Shown here one piece after another: positions 25,422-35,902 of a stretch of 64,000 nt of DNA. The notes beneath the pieces are model-generated. The model saw only the letters and a list, made by a program, of their open reading frames with translations. It was not told where the DNA came from and did not search any database. This DNA is from Myxococcus sp. CA023. GTDB lineage: Bacteria > Myxococcota > Myxococcia > Myxococcales > Myxococcaceae. Position 1 is the first letter of the stretch. Every line of letters starts with the position of its first letter. The position numbers were made by a program, and so were the translations under genes. The stretch spans positions 21,474-85,473 of the forward strand of contig NZ_JAAEAH010000038.1 in assembly GCF_010998615.1 (NCBI RefSeq), read 5' to 3'.

Positions 25422-26599
25422 TGCTGTACCTCCTCTACGAGGTCATCCAGAACTCCGAGGCGGGGCGCGTTCTCAACTTCCTGCGCTACCCCACCTTCCG
25501 CATCATCGCCGCGGGCGTCTTCGCGCTCCTCCTGGGCATGCTCATCGGGCCCAAGCTCATCGCCCGGCTGCGGCTGAAGCAGCACGGGCAGAGCAACGTG
25601 CGCGAGGACACGCCGGACTCGCACCAGAAGAAGAAGGGCACGCCCACCATGGGCGGCGCGCTCATCCTGCTGTGCATCGCGGCGGGCACGCTGCTGTTCG
25701 CGGACCTGAAGAGCCGCGCCGTCTGGGTGATGCTGCTGCTGACGCTGGGCTACGGCTTCATCGGCTTCCTGGATGACTGGCTCAAGCTGTCCAAGCGCAA
25801 CTCCAAGGGCCTGGCCGGGCGCAAGAAGATGGTGCTGCAGACCTTCTTCTTCCTCGTCGCCGTGTTCGGTCTGCTGACGACGTGGACGCTGCCGGACGGC
25901 TCCTTCGGGCCCACGCTGCTCATCAACACCAAGCTGACGCTGCCCTTCATCCCCACGCGCTGGTTCAACCCGGACCTGGGCTGGTTCTACGTCTTCTTCG
26001 CGTGGATTGTCGTCGTGGGCACGTCCAACGCGGTGAACCTCACGGACGGCCTGGACGGTCTGGCCATCGTCCCCACCATCGTGTCCGCCATCACCTTCGC
26101 GGTGCTCTGCTACGTGGCGGGCACCACGCTGAGCATCGCGGACGCGGAGGTGGTGGGCGGCGTGTCGAAGCTGGTGGCCACGCCGCTGTACCAGTACCTG
26201 GGCGTCCTCCAGGTGCCGGGCGGCGCGGAGCTGGCGGTGTTCTGCGCGGCCATCGTCGGCGCGGGCATCTCGTTCCTGTGGTTCAACACCTACCCGGCCT
26301 CCGTCTTCATGGGCGACATCGGCTCGCTGGCCCTGGGCGGCGCGCTGGGCGGGCTGGCGATGCTGTCCAAGAACGAGGTGGTGTCCGCCATCATCCACGG
26401 CATCTTCTTCGCCGAAATCCTGAGCGTGATGATTCAAGTCACCTCCTTCAAGATGACGGGCAAGCGCGTCTTCAAGATGGCGCCGGTGCACCATCACTTC
26501 GAGCTCAAAGGAATGGCCGAGCCGAAGATCATCGTCCGTTTCTGGATCGTCTCCATCCTCTGTGGTGGCGTGGCGCTCCTGTCCCTGAAGCTCCGCTGA
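25421..26599 (+). CDS. mraY: MraY, phospho-MurNAc-pentapeptide translocase
   Basis: A 392-residue polytopic enzyme forming lipid I from UDP-MurNAc-pentapeptide and undecaprenyl phosphate. About ten hydrophobic helices are visible. Family motifs are HQKKKGTPTMGGAL, the Asp-rich catalytic motif NLTDGLDGLA, FMGDIGSLALGGALG and the HHHFELKG motif near the C-terminus. It is about 30 residues longer than E. coli MraY; the extra length lies mainly in a loop around VGGVSKLVATPLYQYLGVLQ. The GTG start overlaps murF by one base. Confidence 0.97.
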   Translation: MLYLLYEVIQNSEAGRVLNFLRYPTFRIIAAGVFALLLGMLIGPKLIARLRLKQHGQSNVREDTPDSHQKKKGTPTMGGALILLCIAAGTLLFADLKSRAVWVMLLLTLGYGFIGFLDDWLKLSKRNSKGLAGRKKMVLQTFFFLVAVFGLLTTWTLPDGSFGPTLLINTKLTLPFIPTRWFNPDLGWFYVFFAWIVVVGTSNAVNLTDGLDGLAIVPTIVSAITFAVLCYVAGTTLSIADAEVVGGVSKLVATPLYQYLGVLQVPGGAELAVFCAAIVGAGISFLWFNTYPASVFMGDIGSLALGGALGGLAMLSKNEVVSAIIHGIFFAEILSVMIQVTSFKMTGKRVFKMAPVHHHFELKGMAEPKIIVRFWIVSILCGGVALLSLKLR

Positions 26600-26618
26600 A
26601 CCCGGAGGTGGCACGGCC

Positions 26619-27986
26619 ATGACGTTGGCGCTGTCGGGTCAGAAGGTGCTGGTGTTCGGGCTCGCGAAGAGCGGCGTGGCCGCGCTGCGCCTGCTGCGTC
26701 AACAGGGCGCGGACGTCACGGCGCTGGACGCGCGTGGCGAGGACGCGCTGGGCGCGGTGGCCCACGAGGTGAAGGCGCTGGGTGCCACGCTGGTGTCCGG
26801 ACCCACGCCGCCGGGGGTGCTCGCGTCGCAGGACCTGGTGGTGGTGAGCCCGGGCGTGCCGCTGGCGCTGCCGGAAATCCAGGCCGCGCGCGCGGCGGGT
26901 GTGGCGGTGTGGGGCGAGGTCGAACTGGCGGGCCGGCTGCTGTCCGGCGTGCCGCTGTTCGGCATCACCGGCACCAACGGCAAGAGCACCACCACGGCGC
27001 TCACGGGCACGCTCTTCGCCAGCGGTGGCAAGCGCACCTTCGTGGGTGGAAACCTGGGCCGGCCCTTCAGCGAGGCGGCCATGTCCCCGGACGACTGGGA
27101 CGCGCTGGTGGTGGAGCTGTCCAGCTACCAGTTGGAGGGCATCCGCACGCTGCGCCCCCGGGGCGCGGCCATCCTCAACCTGACGCCGGACCACATCGAC
27201 CGGTACCCCAGCCACGCGGCGTACGGCGAGGCGAAGGCGCGCATCTTCCAGCAGCAGCAGGCCGGTGACTTCGCGGTGGTCAACGCGGACGACGCGGACG
27301 TGCTGGGCCTGGCTCGCGCCGCGAAGGCGCCGGTCTACGGCTTCAGCCTTACGGGCAAGCCGGTGGCGGACGCCCCGGCGCTGGCGGGCCTGGCCGTGGC
27401 GGAGCCGGGCGGCTTCCGGCTGGCCTTCCTGGGGGAGCACTACACGCTGACGAACCGCGCGCTGCGCGGCGCCCACAACGCGCAGAACGCGATGGCGGCA
27501 GCACTGCTGGCGCGCCTGGGCGGCGTCACTTCGGGCGAAGTGCAGGCGGGGCTGGACGGCTACCCGGGCCTGCCGCACCGGCTGGAGAGCGTGCGCGTGC
27601 TGGATGGCGTCGAGTGGGTGAATGACTCGAAGGCCACCAACGTGGATTCGGTGCTGGTGGCGCTGCGCGCGTTTTCCAGCGGCGTGTGGCTGATTGCCGG
27701 CGGCAAGGGCAAGGGCGCGCCGTACGCGCCCATGGTGGAGGCGGGGCAGGGCAAGGTGAAGGGCGTGCTCACCATCGGCGACGACGCGGACACGCTGGCC
27801 CGGGCCTATGCCGGCGCGGTGCAGGTCCACGCGTGCGGCACCCTGGCCCAGGCGGTGGCGCGGGCGCGGGAGTTGGCGGAGCGGGGTGACAAGGTGCTGC
27901 TGTCGCCCGCGTGCGCATCCTTCGATCAGTTCAAGAACTTCGAGGACCGGGGCGATTCGTTCAAGCGCCTGGTGGAGGCGCTGTGA
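26619..27986 (+). CDS. murD: MurD, D-glutamate adding ligase
   Basis: A 455-residue Mur ligase that adds D-Glu to UDP-MurNAc-L-Ala. The N-terminal Rossmann-like domain starts KVLVFGLAKSGVAALRLL; the ATP loop is GITGTNGKSTTTALTG near residue 115; the C-terminal signature SPACASFDQFKNFEDRG is intact. The ATG follows GGAGGTGG. Only 4 nt separate it from ftsW. Confidence 0.97.
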   Translation: MTLALSGQKVLVFGLAKSGVAALRLLRQQGADVTALDARGEDALGAVAHEVKALGATLVSGPTPPGVLASQDLVVVSPGVPLALPEIQAARAAGVAVWGEVELAGRLLSGVPLFGITGTNGKSTTTALTGTLFASGGKRTFVGGNLGRPFSEAAMSPDDWDALVVELSSYQLEGIRTLRPRGAAILNLTPDHIDRYPSHAAYGEAKARIFQQQQAGDFAVVNADDADVLGLARAAKAPVYGFSLTGKPVADAPALAGLAVAEPGGFRLAFLGEHYTLTNRALRGAHNAQNAMAAALLARLGGVTSGEVQAGLDGYPGLPHRLESVRVLDGVEWVNDSKATNVDSVLVALRAFSSGVWLIAGGKGKGAPYAPMVEAGQGKVKGVLTIGDDADTLARAYAGAVQVHACGTLAQAVARARELAERGDKVLLSPACASFDQFKNFEDRGDSFKRLVEAL

Positions 27987-27990
27987 CGGC

Positions 27991-29157
27991 ATGAAGAACC
28001 CTTCTCCTCCGTCCTCCTCCCTTGTGCGCTTCGACCCGGTGCTGCTTTGCGCGGTGCTCGGGCTCGTGAGCTTCGGGCTGGTGATGGTGTACTCGGCCAG
28101 CGCGGTGCTGGCGCAGGACAAGCAGGGCGACAGCCTCTACTTCCTCAAGCGTCAGCTCGTCGCCGCGGGCCTGGGGCTGGGCGCCATGGCCGTGGCCATG
28201 AAGGTCGGCTGGCGCCGGCTGGCGCGCTGGGCCTATCCGCTGCTGCTGGCGGCCATCGTCCTGTTGGTGCTGGTGAACATCCCCGGCATCGGCAGCACGG
28301 CGGGTGGCGCGCGGCGGTGGATCCGCCTGCCGGGCTTTGGTCTGCAGCCGGCGGAGGTGGCGAAGTTCGCCTGGGTCGTCTACCTGTCCTACTCGCTGGC
28401 GAAGAAGCGGGAGAAGGTGGCGAAGTTCTCCGTGGGCTTCGTTCCGCACCTCGCGCTGTGCGGCATCCTGGTGTTGCTTTGTATGATGCAGCCCGACTTC
28501 GGCAGCAGCGTGCTGCTGGTGTTCATGCTCTTCGTGCTGCTGTTCGCGGCGGGCGCGAAGCTGAGCTATCTGGTCGGCATGGTGCTGCTGGCGTTGCCCA
28601 TGGCCTACGTGGCCATTGCCTCCAGTCCGTACCGCATGAAGCGCATCCTGGCCTTCATGGACCCGTGGGCGCACCGGCATGACGTGGGCTACCAGGTGGC
28701 CGAGTCGCTGATGTCCATCGGTTCGGGCGGCGTGGTCGGCCTGGGCCTGGGCGACGGACGGCAGAAGCTCTTCTTCCTGCCGGAAGCCCACACTGACTTC
28801 ATCTTCTCCATCATCGCCGAGGAGACGGGCCTCATTGGCGTGGGCCTGCTGGTGGTGCTGTACGGCGTCGTGCTGTGGCGCGGCGTCCGGGCCAGCCTGG
28901 CGGCGGGGGAGACGTTCGGAACGTACCTGGGGCTGGGCATCAGCTCCATCATCGCGTTCCAGGCCGCGGTCAACATGTGCGTGGCCATGGGGTTGCTGCC
29001 GACGAAGGGGCTGACGCTGCCCTTCGTGTCGTACGGAGGTTCGTCACTGGTGGTGTTGATGGGTGCGGCTGGAGTGCTGTTGTCGTTGAGCGCGAACACC
29101 CAGGGGGCCGCGAGGCCCAGCCGGGTGGGAACCGACATGCGGGAGGTGGCGGCATGA
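27991..29157 (+). CDS. ftsW: FtsW, septal peptidoglycan glycosyltransferase
   Basis: A 388-residue SEDS-family polymerase with about ten transmembrane helices. It polymerises lipid II at the septum in complex with FtsI. Conserved segments are ARRWIRLPGFGLQPAE, FFLPEAHTDFIFSIIAEE (with the catalytic-site Asp in TDF) and LPFVSYGGSSL near the C-terminus. The ATG at 27991 is 4 nt after murD; a longer open frame upstream overlaps murD and is not used. Its stop overlaps the murG start (ATGA). Confidence 0.96.
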   Translation: MKNPSPPSSSLVRFDPVLLCAVLGLVSFGLVMVYSASAVLAQDKQGDSLYFLKRQLVAAGLGLGAMAVAMKVGWRRLARWAYPLLLAAIVLLVLVNIPGIGSTAGGARRWIRLPGFGLQPAEVAKFAWVVYLSYSLAKKREKVAKFSVGFVPHLALCGILVLLCMMQPDFGSSVLLVFMLFVLLFAAGAKLSYLVGMVLLALPMAYVAIASSPYRMKRILAFMDPWAHRHDVGYQVAESLMSIGSGGVVGLGLGDGRQKLFFLPEAHTDFIFSIIAEETGLIGVGLLVVLYGVVLWRGVRASLAAGETFGTYLGLGISSIIAFQAAVNMCVAMGLLPTKGLTLPFVSYGGSSLVVLMGAAGVLLSLSANTQGAARPSRVGTDMREVAA

Positions 29158-30301
29158 TGAAGGTGCTCATCGCGGGTGGGGGCACGGGCGGACATCTCTT
29201 TCCGGGCATCGCCCTGGCGGAAGAGGTGGTGACACGGCATCACCGCAACGAGGTCGTCTTCGTGGGCACCGAGCGCGGCATCGAGTCGCGCGTGGTGCCA
29301 AAGGAAGGTTATCCGCTGGAGTTGGTGAAGGTGCAGGGCCTCAAGGGCAAGGGCTTCTTGTCCCTGCTCAAGGCGCTCTTCGCGCTGCCGCTGGCCTTCA
29401 TCGAGTCCTTTCGCATCCTCGCCCGGCAGAAGCCGGACGTGGTGGTGGGCGTGGGTGGCTACGCCAGCGGGCCGGTGGTGCTGGCCGCGTGGCTGATGGG
29501 CATCCCCACCGCCATCCAGGAGCAGAACGCGCTGCCCGGCTTCACCAACAAGGTGCTGGGCCGCATCGTGCGCGTCGTGTTCATCGCCTTCGAGGAGGCG
29601 CGCGCCTTCTTCCCGGAGAAGAAGGTCCAGCTCATCGGCAACCCCATCCGCCGCAAGCTGATGGACAACTACCTGCGCAGCCACGTCGCGCACGAGCGCT
29701 TCTCCGTGCTCGTCTTCGGCGGCAGCCTGGGCGCGCGGGGCATCAACCAGCGGATGACGGAAGCGCTGGACTCGCTGGGCGACCTGAAGGACAGCCTGCA
29801 CTTCGTCCACCAGACGGGGAAGAACGACCTGGAGTCGGTGCGCAAGGGCTACGCGGACAAGGGCTTCCAGGCGGAGGTGGTGGAGTTCATCGACGACATG
29901 TCCAGCGCCTATGCCCGCGCGGACCTCGTCGTATGTCGCGCCGGCGCGACGACCCTCGCGGAGCTGACCGTCTGTAAGAAGGCCAGCATCCTGATTCCCT
30001 TCCCGCACGCCACGGACGACCACCAGGCCGTCAACGCGCGGGCGTTGGTGGATGCTGGCGCGGCGCTGATGTTTCGCGAGTCGGAGCTCACCGGGGAGAA
30101 GCTGGCGCAGACGGTGCGTGAGCTGAAGAGCCACCCCGAGCGCCTCAAGAGCATGGAGAAGAAGGCGGGCCTGTTGGGCCGTCCCGAGGCCGCCAAGGAA
30201 CTGGCGGACGTGTGCGTGGACCTGATGGTCCAGACGTGGGGCCCCAACGGCCGCGAGCGCACCCCCATCGAAGCCGAGAAGAAGGCCCCCAGGAGCCATT
30301 C

Positions 30302-30305
<4 letters not shown>
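29154..30305 (+). CDS. murG: MurG, lipid II synthase
   Basis: A 383-residue GT28 glycosyltransferase that adds GlcNAc from UDP-GlcNAc to lipid I on the inner face of the membrane. The N-terminal glycine loop is [11 protein letters not shown], the acceptor side has [13 protein letters not shown] and [12 protein letters not shown], and the donor side has [12 protein letters not shown] and [10 protein letters not shown]. The first of two adjacent ATGs is chosen because it overlaps the ftsW stop. A charged C-terminal extension of about 15 residues follows the usual end. Confidence 0.97.
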
Positions 30306-31720
<1,415 letters not shown>

Positions 31721-31724
31721 CGCC

Positions 31725-32657
31725 ATGGTGGAAGCGGGCGTGAAGACGGCGCTGGCGGCGCGCGTGGAGTCGCTGGGCGGCTGTGAGGTGAAGGCGGGCG
31801 AACCGCTGGCGCCTCTCACCAGCGTCCGGGCCGGCGGCGCCGCGGAAGCCCTGGTGCGCCCGCGCTCGCCAGACGCCCTGGTGGCGCTGCTGAAGCTGGC
31901 GCGCGAAGAGGGTGTCCCCGTTTCGATTCTGGGCGGCGGCGCCAACACGCTGGTGGGGGACGGCGGGGTGCCCGGCCTGACGCTGAAGCTGCCTGGAGAC
32001 CTCTTTCCGGAGGTGGCCGACGTGGGCCCCGAGGAAGGGCGGCTCACCCTGGGCGCGGGGGCGGCCATCGTCCGCCTCATCAACATCATGCGGGCCCACG
32101 CGCTGGTGGGGGCGGAGTTCCTGGCCGGCATCCCCGGCACGCTGGGCGGCGCGGTGTCGATGAACGCCGGCACCAAGAACGGCGAGGCCTTCCGCGTCAT
32201 CGAAGCGGTGGAAGTGGCCACGGCGGACGGGGTGGGGTGGCTGACGAAGGCGCAGGTGCCGCATTCCTACCGTCACTCCGAATTGCCGCCGGGCGGCGTC
32301 GTCACCCGGGTGCGTTTCGCGCTGCGCAAGGGGGACGTGGTGGCCTCCAAGGCCGTCATGGACGCTGACCTGGGTTACCGGAAACGGACACAGCCGCTCA
32401 GTCAGCCCAACTTCGGCAGCGTCTTCACCAACCCGCCGGGCGACCATGCCGGACGGCTCATTGAACTGGCGGGCCTGAAAGGGTACTCGCTGGGGCGCGC
32501 GCAGGTGTCCACCCTGCACGCCAACTGGATTGTGAACCTGGGCGGTGCCACTGCCCGCGACGTGCTGGGACTCGTCACCCTCATGCAGCAGCGGGTGCTC
32601 GAGCAGTCCGGCGTCGACATGAAACCCGAAGTCAAGCGCCTGGGAGACTTCCTGTGA
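31725..32657 (+). CDS. murB: MurB, UDP-MurNAc dehydrogenase
   Basis: A 310-residue FAD enzyme that reduces UDP-GlcNAc-enolpyruvate to UDP-MurNAc with NADPH. It shows the FAD-binding segments GGGANTLVGDGGVPG and IPGTLGGAVSMNAG and the proton-donor region QPNFGSVFTNPPGD (Ser in GSVFTNP). The short length fits a type II MurB lacking the extra loop of the E. coli enzyme. The ATG is 4 nt after murC and its stop overlaps the ddl start. Confidence 0.96.
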   Translation: MVEAGVKTALAARVESLGGCEVKAGEPLAPLTSVRAGGAAEALVRPRSPDALVALLKLAREEGVPVSILGGGANTLVGDGGVPGLTLKLPGDLFPEVADVGPEEGRLTLGAGAAIVRLINIMRAHALVGAEFLAGIPGTLGGAVSMNAGTKNGEAFRVIEAVEVATADGVGWLTKAQVPHSYRHSELPPGGVVTRVRFALRKGDVVASKAVMDADLGYRKRTQPLSQPNFGSVFTNPPGDHAGRLIELAGLKGYSLGRAQVSTLHANWIVNLGGATARDVLGLVTLMQQRVLEQSGVDMKPEVKRLGDFL

Positions 32658-33610
32658 CTCCGAATCGCGGTCCCTTCACGAAGGACGAGCTCAAGCAGAA
32701 GCGTGTCGGCGTGCTGTTGGGCGGAATGTCCGCGGAGCGCGACGTGTCCCTGCGTACCGGTGAGGCCGTCTCCGGGGCGCTGCGCGGGCTGGGCTACGAC
32801 GTGGTGGAGATTGACGTGGGCCGGGATTTGCCCGCGCGCCTGGCGGCGGAGAAGGTGGACGTGGCGTGGCTGGCCGTCCACGGGCGTTATGGCGAGGACG
32901 GCTGTCTCCAGGGACTGCTGGAGTCGCTCTTCATTCCTTATACCGGCAGCGGCGTGCTGGCCTCCGCGCTGGGCATGGACAAGGTGTACGCCAAGCAGGT
33001 CTTCGTGGCCCATGGCATCCCCACGCCCGCATACCGTTCCTTCCGGGACGCCGCGTCGGCGCTGGCGGCGGCGGACAGCCTGCCCTTCCCGTTTCCAGTG
33101 GTGGTGAAGCCCAGCCGCGAAGGCAGCAGCGTGGGCGTGCACATCTGCAAGACGCGGGACGCCTACGAGGCCGCCGTGACGGACGCGGCGAAGTACGCGG
33201 GCACCCTGCTGGTGGAGCAGTTCGTCAAGGGACGCGAAGTGCAGGGTGGCGTGCTGGACGATGAGGCCCTGGGCGTCATCGAGGTCCGCGCCGCGCGCGA
33301 GTTCTACGACTATGACGCGAAGTACAAGGCGGGCACCGGCACGCAGTACCTCTTCCCCGCGCCCCTGCCTCCGGATCAGTATGCGCGGGTGAACGAGGTG
33401 TGCCTGGCCGCGCACCAGGCCCTGGGGTGTAGCGGGGGCTCGCGATCGGACGTCATCGTCACCGACGGGGGCGAGGTGTTCCTTCTGGAAACCAACACGC
33501 TGCCGGGCATGACGGCCTCGAGCCTCTTGCCCAAGATTGCCGCGGGGCGCGGTATCGACTTTCCCGCCCTGTGTGAGCGCCTGCTGCTGGGCGCGTGTCT
33601 CAAGGCCTGA
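32654..33610 (+). CDS. ddl: D-alanine-D-alanine ligase
   Basis: A 318-residue ATP-grasp enzyme making the D-Ala-D-Ala dipeptide used by MurF. Motifs are GVLLGGMSAERDVSLRTG, VHGRYGEDGCLQGLLE, VVVKPSREGSSVGVHI and ETNTLPGMTASSLLPKIA. The GTG start overlaps the murB TGA. It closes the first, tightly coupled block of the dcw cluster; the next 2.3 kb belongs to unrelated sequence before ftsQ. Confidence 0.96.
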   Translation: MTPNRGPFTKDELKQKRVGVLLGGMSAERDVSLRTGEAVSGALRGLGYDVVEIDVGRDLPARLAAEKVDVAWLAVHGRYGEDGCLQGLLESLFIPYTGSGVLASALGMDKVYAKQVFVAHGIPTPAYRSFRDAASALAAADSLPFPFPVVVKPSREGSSVGVHICKTRDAYEAAVTDAAKYAGTLLVEQFVKGREVQGGVLDDEALGVIEVRAAREFYDYDAKYKAGTGTQYLFPAPLPPDQYARVNEVCLAAHQALGCSGGSRSDVIVTDGGEVFLLETNTLPGMTASSLLPKIAAGRGIDFPALCERLLLGACLKA

Positions 33611-33686
33611 GCGTCTTGGGGGACTGCGAGCGTTGCGCTCACCTGCGAGACGCGCCCATGGCACCGCGACCGGGTTTCGGGAAGGT

Positions 33687-33712
33687 GCCGCGGCGGATGA
33701 AGACGCCGCGGC
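33687..33712. terminator. Hairpin after ddl
   Basis: A perfect 9-bp inverted repeat (GCCGCGGCG / CGCCGCGGC, 8-nt loop) lies between the convergent ddl and metalloprotease genes. There is no long T-run after it, so intrinsic termination would be weak. Confidence 0.45.
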
Positions 33713-33733
33713 GCTTTGGGCGGGCGGGCCTCT

Positions 33734-35359
33734 TTACTTCCGGATTTGCACCGTGACGGAGGTGAACACCTCGATGGTCTGCCCGTTCTCCTGGACGTGG
33801 GTGCTCTCGAAGCTCACCGGCTTGATGTAGAGGGCGTTCGCCCGGTGCTCATTGGTGGACCTGGGGCCAAATCTCGCCAACTGCGTCGTGTGCATGGCCA
33901 TGCCCGTGCAGTTTTGGCAGATGGGTGCGAGGTGCACGAACACCGTGCCGCCCTCAATCTGGTTCGTCCCATTGGTCTTCCGCTTCGGTACCGAGATGAA
34001 CAACTGCTGAGGCTTCTCATCCGGCTTGCCACTAAGGGGAATCTCCCAGACTGCCCCCAGCGGGAGGGGGCTGGTGCTGTCCTCGTTGTTGTCCAGCGGA
34101 CGGAGCGTGACAGTGGTGAAGCCCGTGTTGTCGAGGGCCGAGTTGACCTTGAAGAGATCCTCCTTCTTCGTCCACCCGAGCCAGTGGAGCTGCGCGAGGC
34201 TGTAGTTGTCCGACGCGAAGATGCTCATGTACGAGCTCGCGTCGCCGGACGAGTTGATCTTGCCGGTCGCGGAGTTGAGCACGCTGCTGTGCGCGAGGCC
34301 GAGGACGTGCCCGACCTCGTGGATGAAGTCCCGGGGCAGGGTGCTGATGAGGTTGGCCCTGTTCGAGCCGGCATTCGAGGAAGGGCACACCCCTTTGGGC
34401 AGCACGAAGATGGTCAGGAAGTCGCTCGATTTATGTCCGGCTCGCAGCGCGGCATCGTTCTTCACCGCGCTGCAGGTAGTCCTGGTCACGGTCACGTTCT
34501 GCCTGATGAAGCCCAGGTGCAGCCGGTTTCGAGACATGACGGATGTCTTGGCTTGCAGGACGTCCAGGGCATTCTGGATGGACACCCAACTGGGCGTCGT
34601 CTTGCCAGCGAGCGAGACGCGGACGACCTTGACGTTGTGCGCCTGGTTGACATCGCCCACCCTGGCGTTGAAGTTCTTGACGCAGGTCAACTCGTTGGGG
34701 GCGCAGTCGTAGTCGAACGGAGAGGGGCGCGCCGCGAAGCCCTGAATCTGGAACGAGCGCACGTTGTCGTTCGCGCTGGCGCCGCTCGCGAACGAGGTCT
34801 CGCAGAGGTTCGTGTCGCTAGCGACGAAGACGGAGTCTCCGGTGCAGTTCGCTCCGGCATGGAGCGTCACGGTCTTCCCGAAAGGCACGTCGACGTAGGA
34901 TGCGCCGACGGTTTCCGGGAGTGTGTGGCAGCCGCTGGCTTCGGTCTCCTGAATCACCTGGGAGGCGCCGTCGCAGTTTTCACGCATGCGGACGGGCGGC
35001 GTGTTCACGCCGATGAGCTGCGCGCGCAGCGTGGGCCAGTTGGCCGCCGTGCAGTTTCCGGACTGCACCTCATCGAGGAAGGTGCCGTCATCGAGCTCCG
35101 GGTGCTCGTAGAACCTGCATGTATCCTCCATCTCGCTCCAGTGCTCCCAGTCACAGGCCCCCGTGTTCACGTACGTCGCGATGCACGAGAGCGCCGCTTC
35201 CAGCGACGATGAGACGACCGCCTGCCTGGAGGACGCGATGGCCTCCTCTGTGACGGTGACTCCGGGCTGCTCGTGGGCGGGTTGCTCCCCCTCTTCGCCT
35301 TGGCACCCTGACACCAGTGCTCCGCACAGCAGGACGGCCGTCATGGTCAGCTTCTGCAT
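33734..35359 (-). CDS. Metzincin-type zinc metalloprotease, lipoprotein
   Basis: A 541-residue predicted lipoprotein: leader MQKLTMTAVLLCGALVSGC, with the ATG at 35359 preceded by GAGAGGGAAGT. An acidic linker and a Cys-containing region (about 40-220, including a beta/gamma-crystallin-like stretch near 140-200) precede the protease domain. The zinc site is complete, HEVGHVLGLAH at 347-357, with catalytic Glu348, and a Met-turn candidate SYMSIF (Met378) follows, so it is probably an active metzincin, matrixin-like. A final beta-rich segment of about 130 residues follows. It is coded against the dcw genes, between ddl and ftsQ, and is visibly less GC-rich than they are. The substrate is unknown; prey or matrix proteins are possible. 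Confidence 0.87.
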   Translation of the reverse strand: MQKLTMTAVLLCGALVSGCQGEEGEQPAHEQPGVTVTEEAIASSRQAVVSSSLEAALSCIATYVNTGACDWEHWSEMEDTCRFYEHPELDDGTFLDEVQSGNCTAANWPTLRAQLIGVNTPPVRMRENCDGASQVIQETEASGCHTLPETVGASYVDVPFGKTVTLHAGANCTGDSVFVASDTNLCETSFASGASANDNVRSFQIQGFAARPSPFDYDCAPNELTCVKNFNARVGDVNQAHNVKVVRVSLAGKTTPSWVSIQNALDVLQAKTSVMSRNRLHLGFIRQNVTVTRTTCSAVKNDAALRAGHKSSDFLTIFVLPKGVCPSSNAGSNRANLISTLPRDFIHEVGHVLGLAHSSVLNSATGKINSSGDASSYMSIFASDNYSLAQLHWLGWTKKEDLFKVNSALDNTGFTTVTLRPLDNNEDSTSPLPLGAVWEIPLSGKPDEKPQQLFISVPKRKTNGTNQIEGGTVFVHLAPICQNCTGMAMHTTQLARFGPRSTNEHRANALYIKPVSFESTHVQENGQTIEVFTSVTVQIRK

Positions 35360-35902
35360 ACTTCCCTCTCGCAGCCCGTGGCTGCGTCCCACGGTGCACG
35401 ACGTGCATGTGGATGGCTTTTGCAACTCGATGGATGGGTCAACCCGCCGGCTGTGACGTCAAGGGCTGCATGGCCCGCGGGTTACACGGCCAACACCCTT
35501 CCCGCAGTGACGCCTCTCGCCAATTTTCATATAAACATGGATAATTTCGGAAATCCTGAAATTTAGGATTCCATTTCACGATGCCGTTCATCCAAAACGG
35601 TGCTTCGCAGGGGCTGGGGCGTCGCTGGTGCGCCTGGCCGAGCCTCCAGCACGCCATGGCCCACCGAGATGAAGCGCCCGCGCGGCGGCAAGGAAGGAGG
35701 CCCGCTCCCTCAACTCGAGGGGAACACCCTTGAAATTCGGGGGGAGGGAGAAGGAATGTGCGCTGCGCCTTTCGCGAGCCCCGTGAGAAACAACCAGCCC
35801 CGGACCCGATGGACGAACGCGCCCGCTACAGCGACGTGCCTGTAGCCAAAAACTGGCGTGGCTCCGCATCTGCGCACAGCATGCGTCAACCCTTTTCTCC
35901 CC
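35360..35902. other. 543-nt intergenic region with AT-rich core
   Basis: No convincing gene lies here. The centre (about 35520-35580) is strongly AT-rich for this genome, with the stretch TTTTCATATAAACATGGATAAT, and contains an imperfect inverted repeat at 35549-35572. It should hold the promoter of the minus-strand metalloprotease gene and, on the other side, one for ftsQ-ftsA, which are cut off from the upstream dcw genes. I cannot assign -35/-10 elements with confidence. Confidence 0.5.
35549..35572. repeat. Inverted repeat in AT-rich patch
   Basis: GGAAATCCT and AGGATTCC flank a 7-nt AT loop (GAAATTT); the arms pair with one bulged A. It could be an operator or the remnant of an end of acquired DNA. 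It is 190 nt upstream of the metalloprotease start. Confidence 0.5.
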
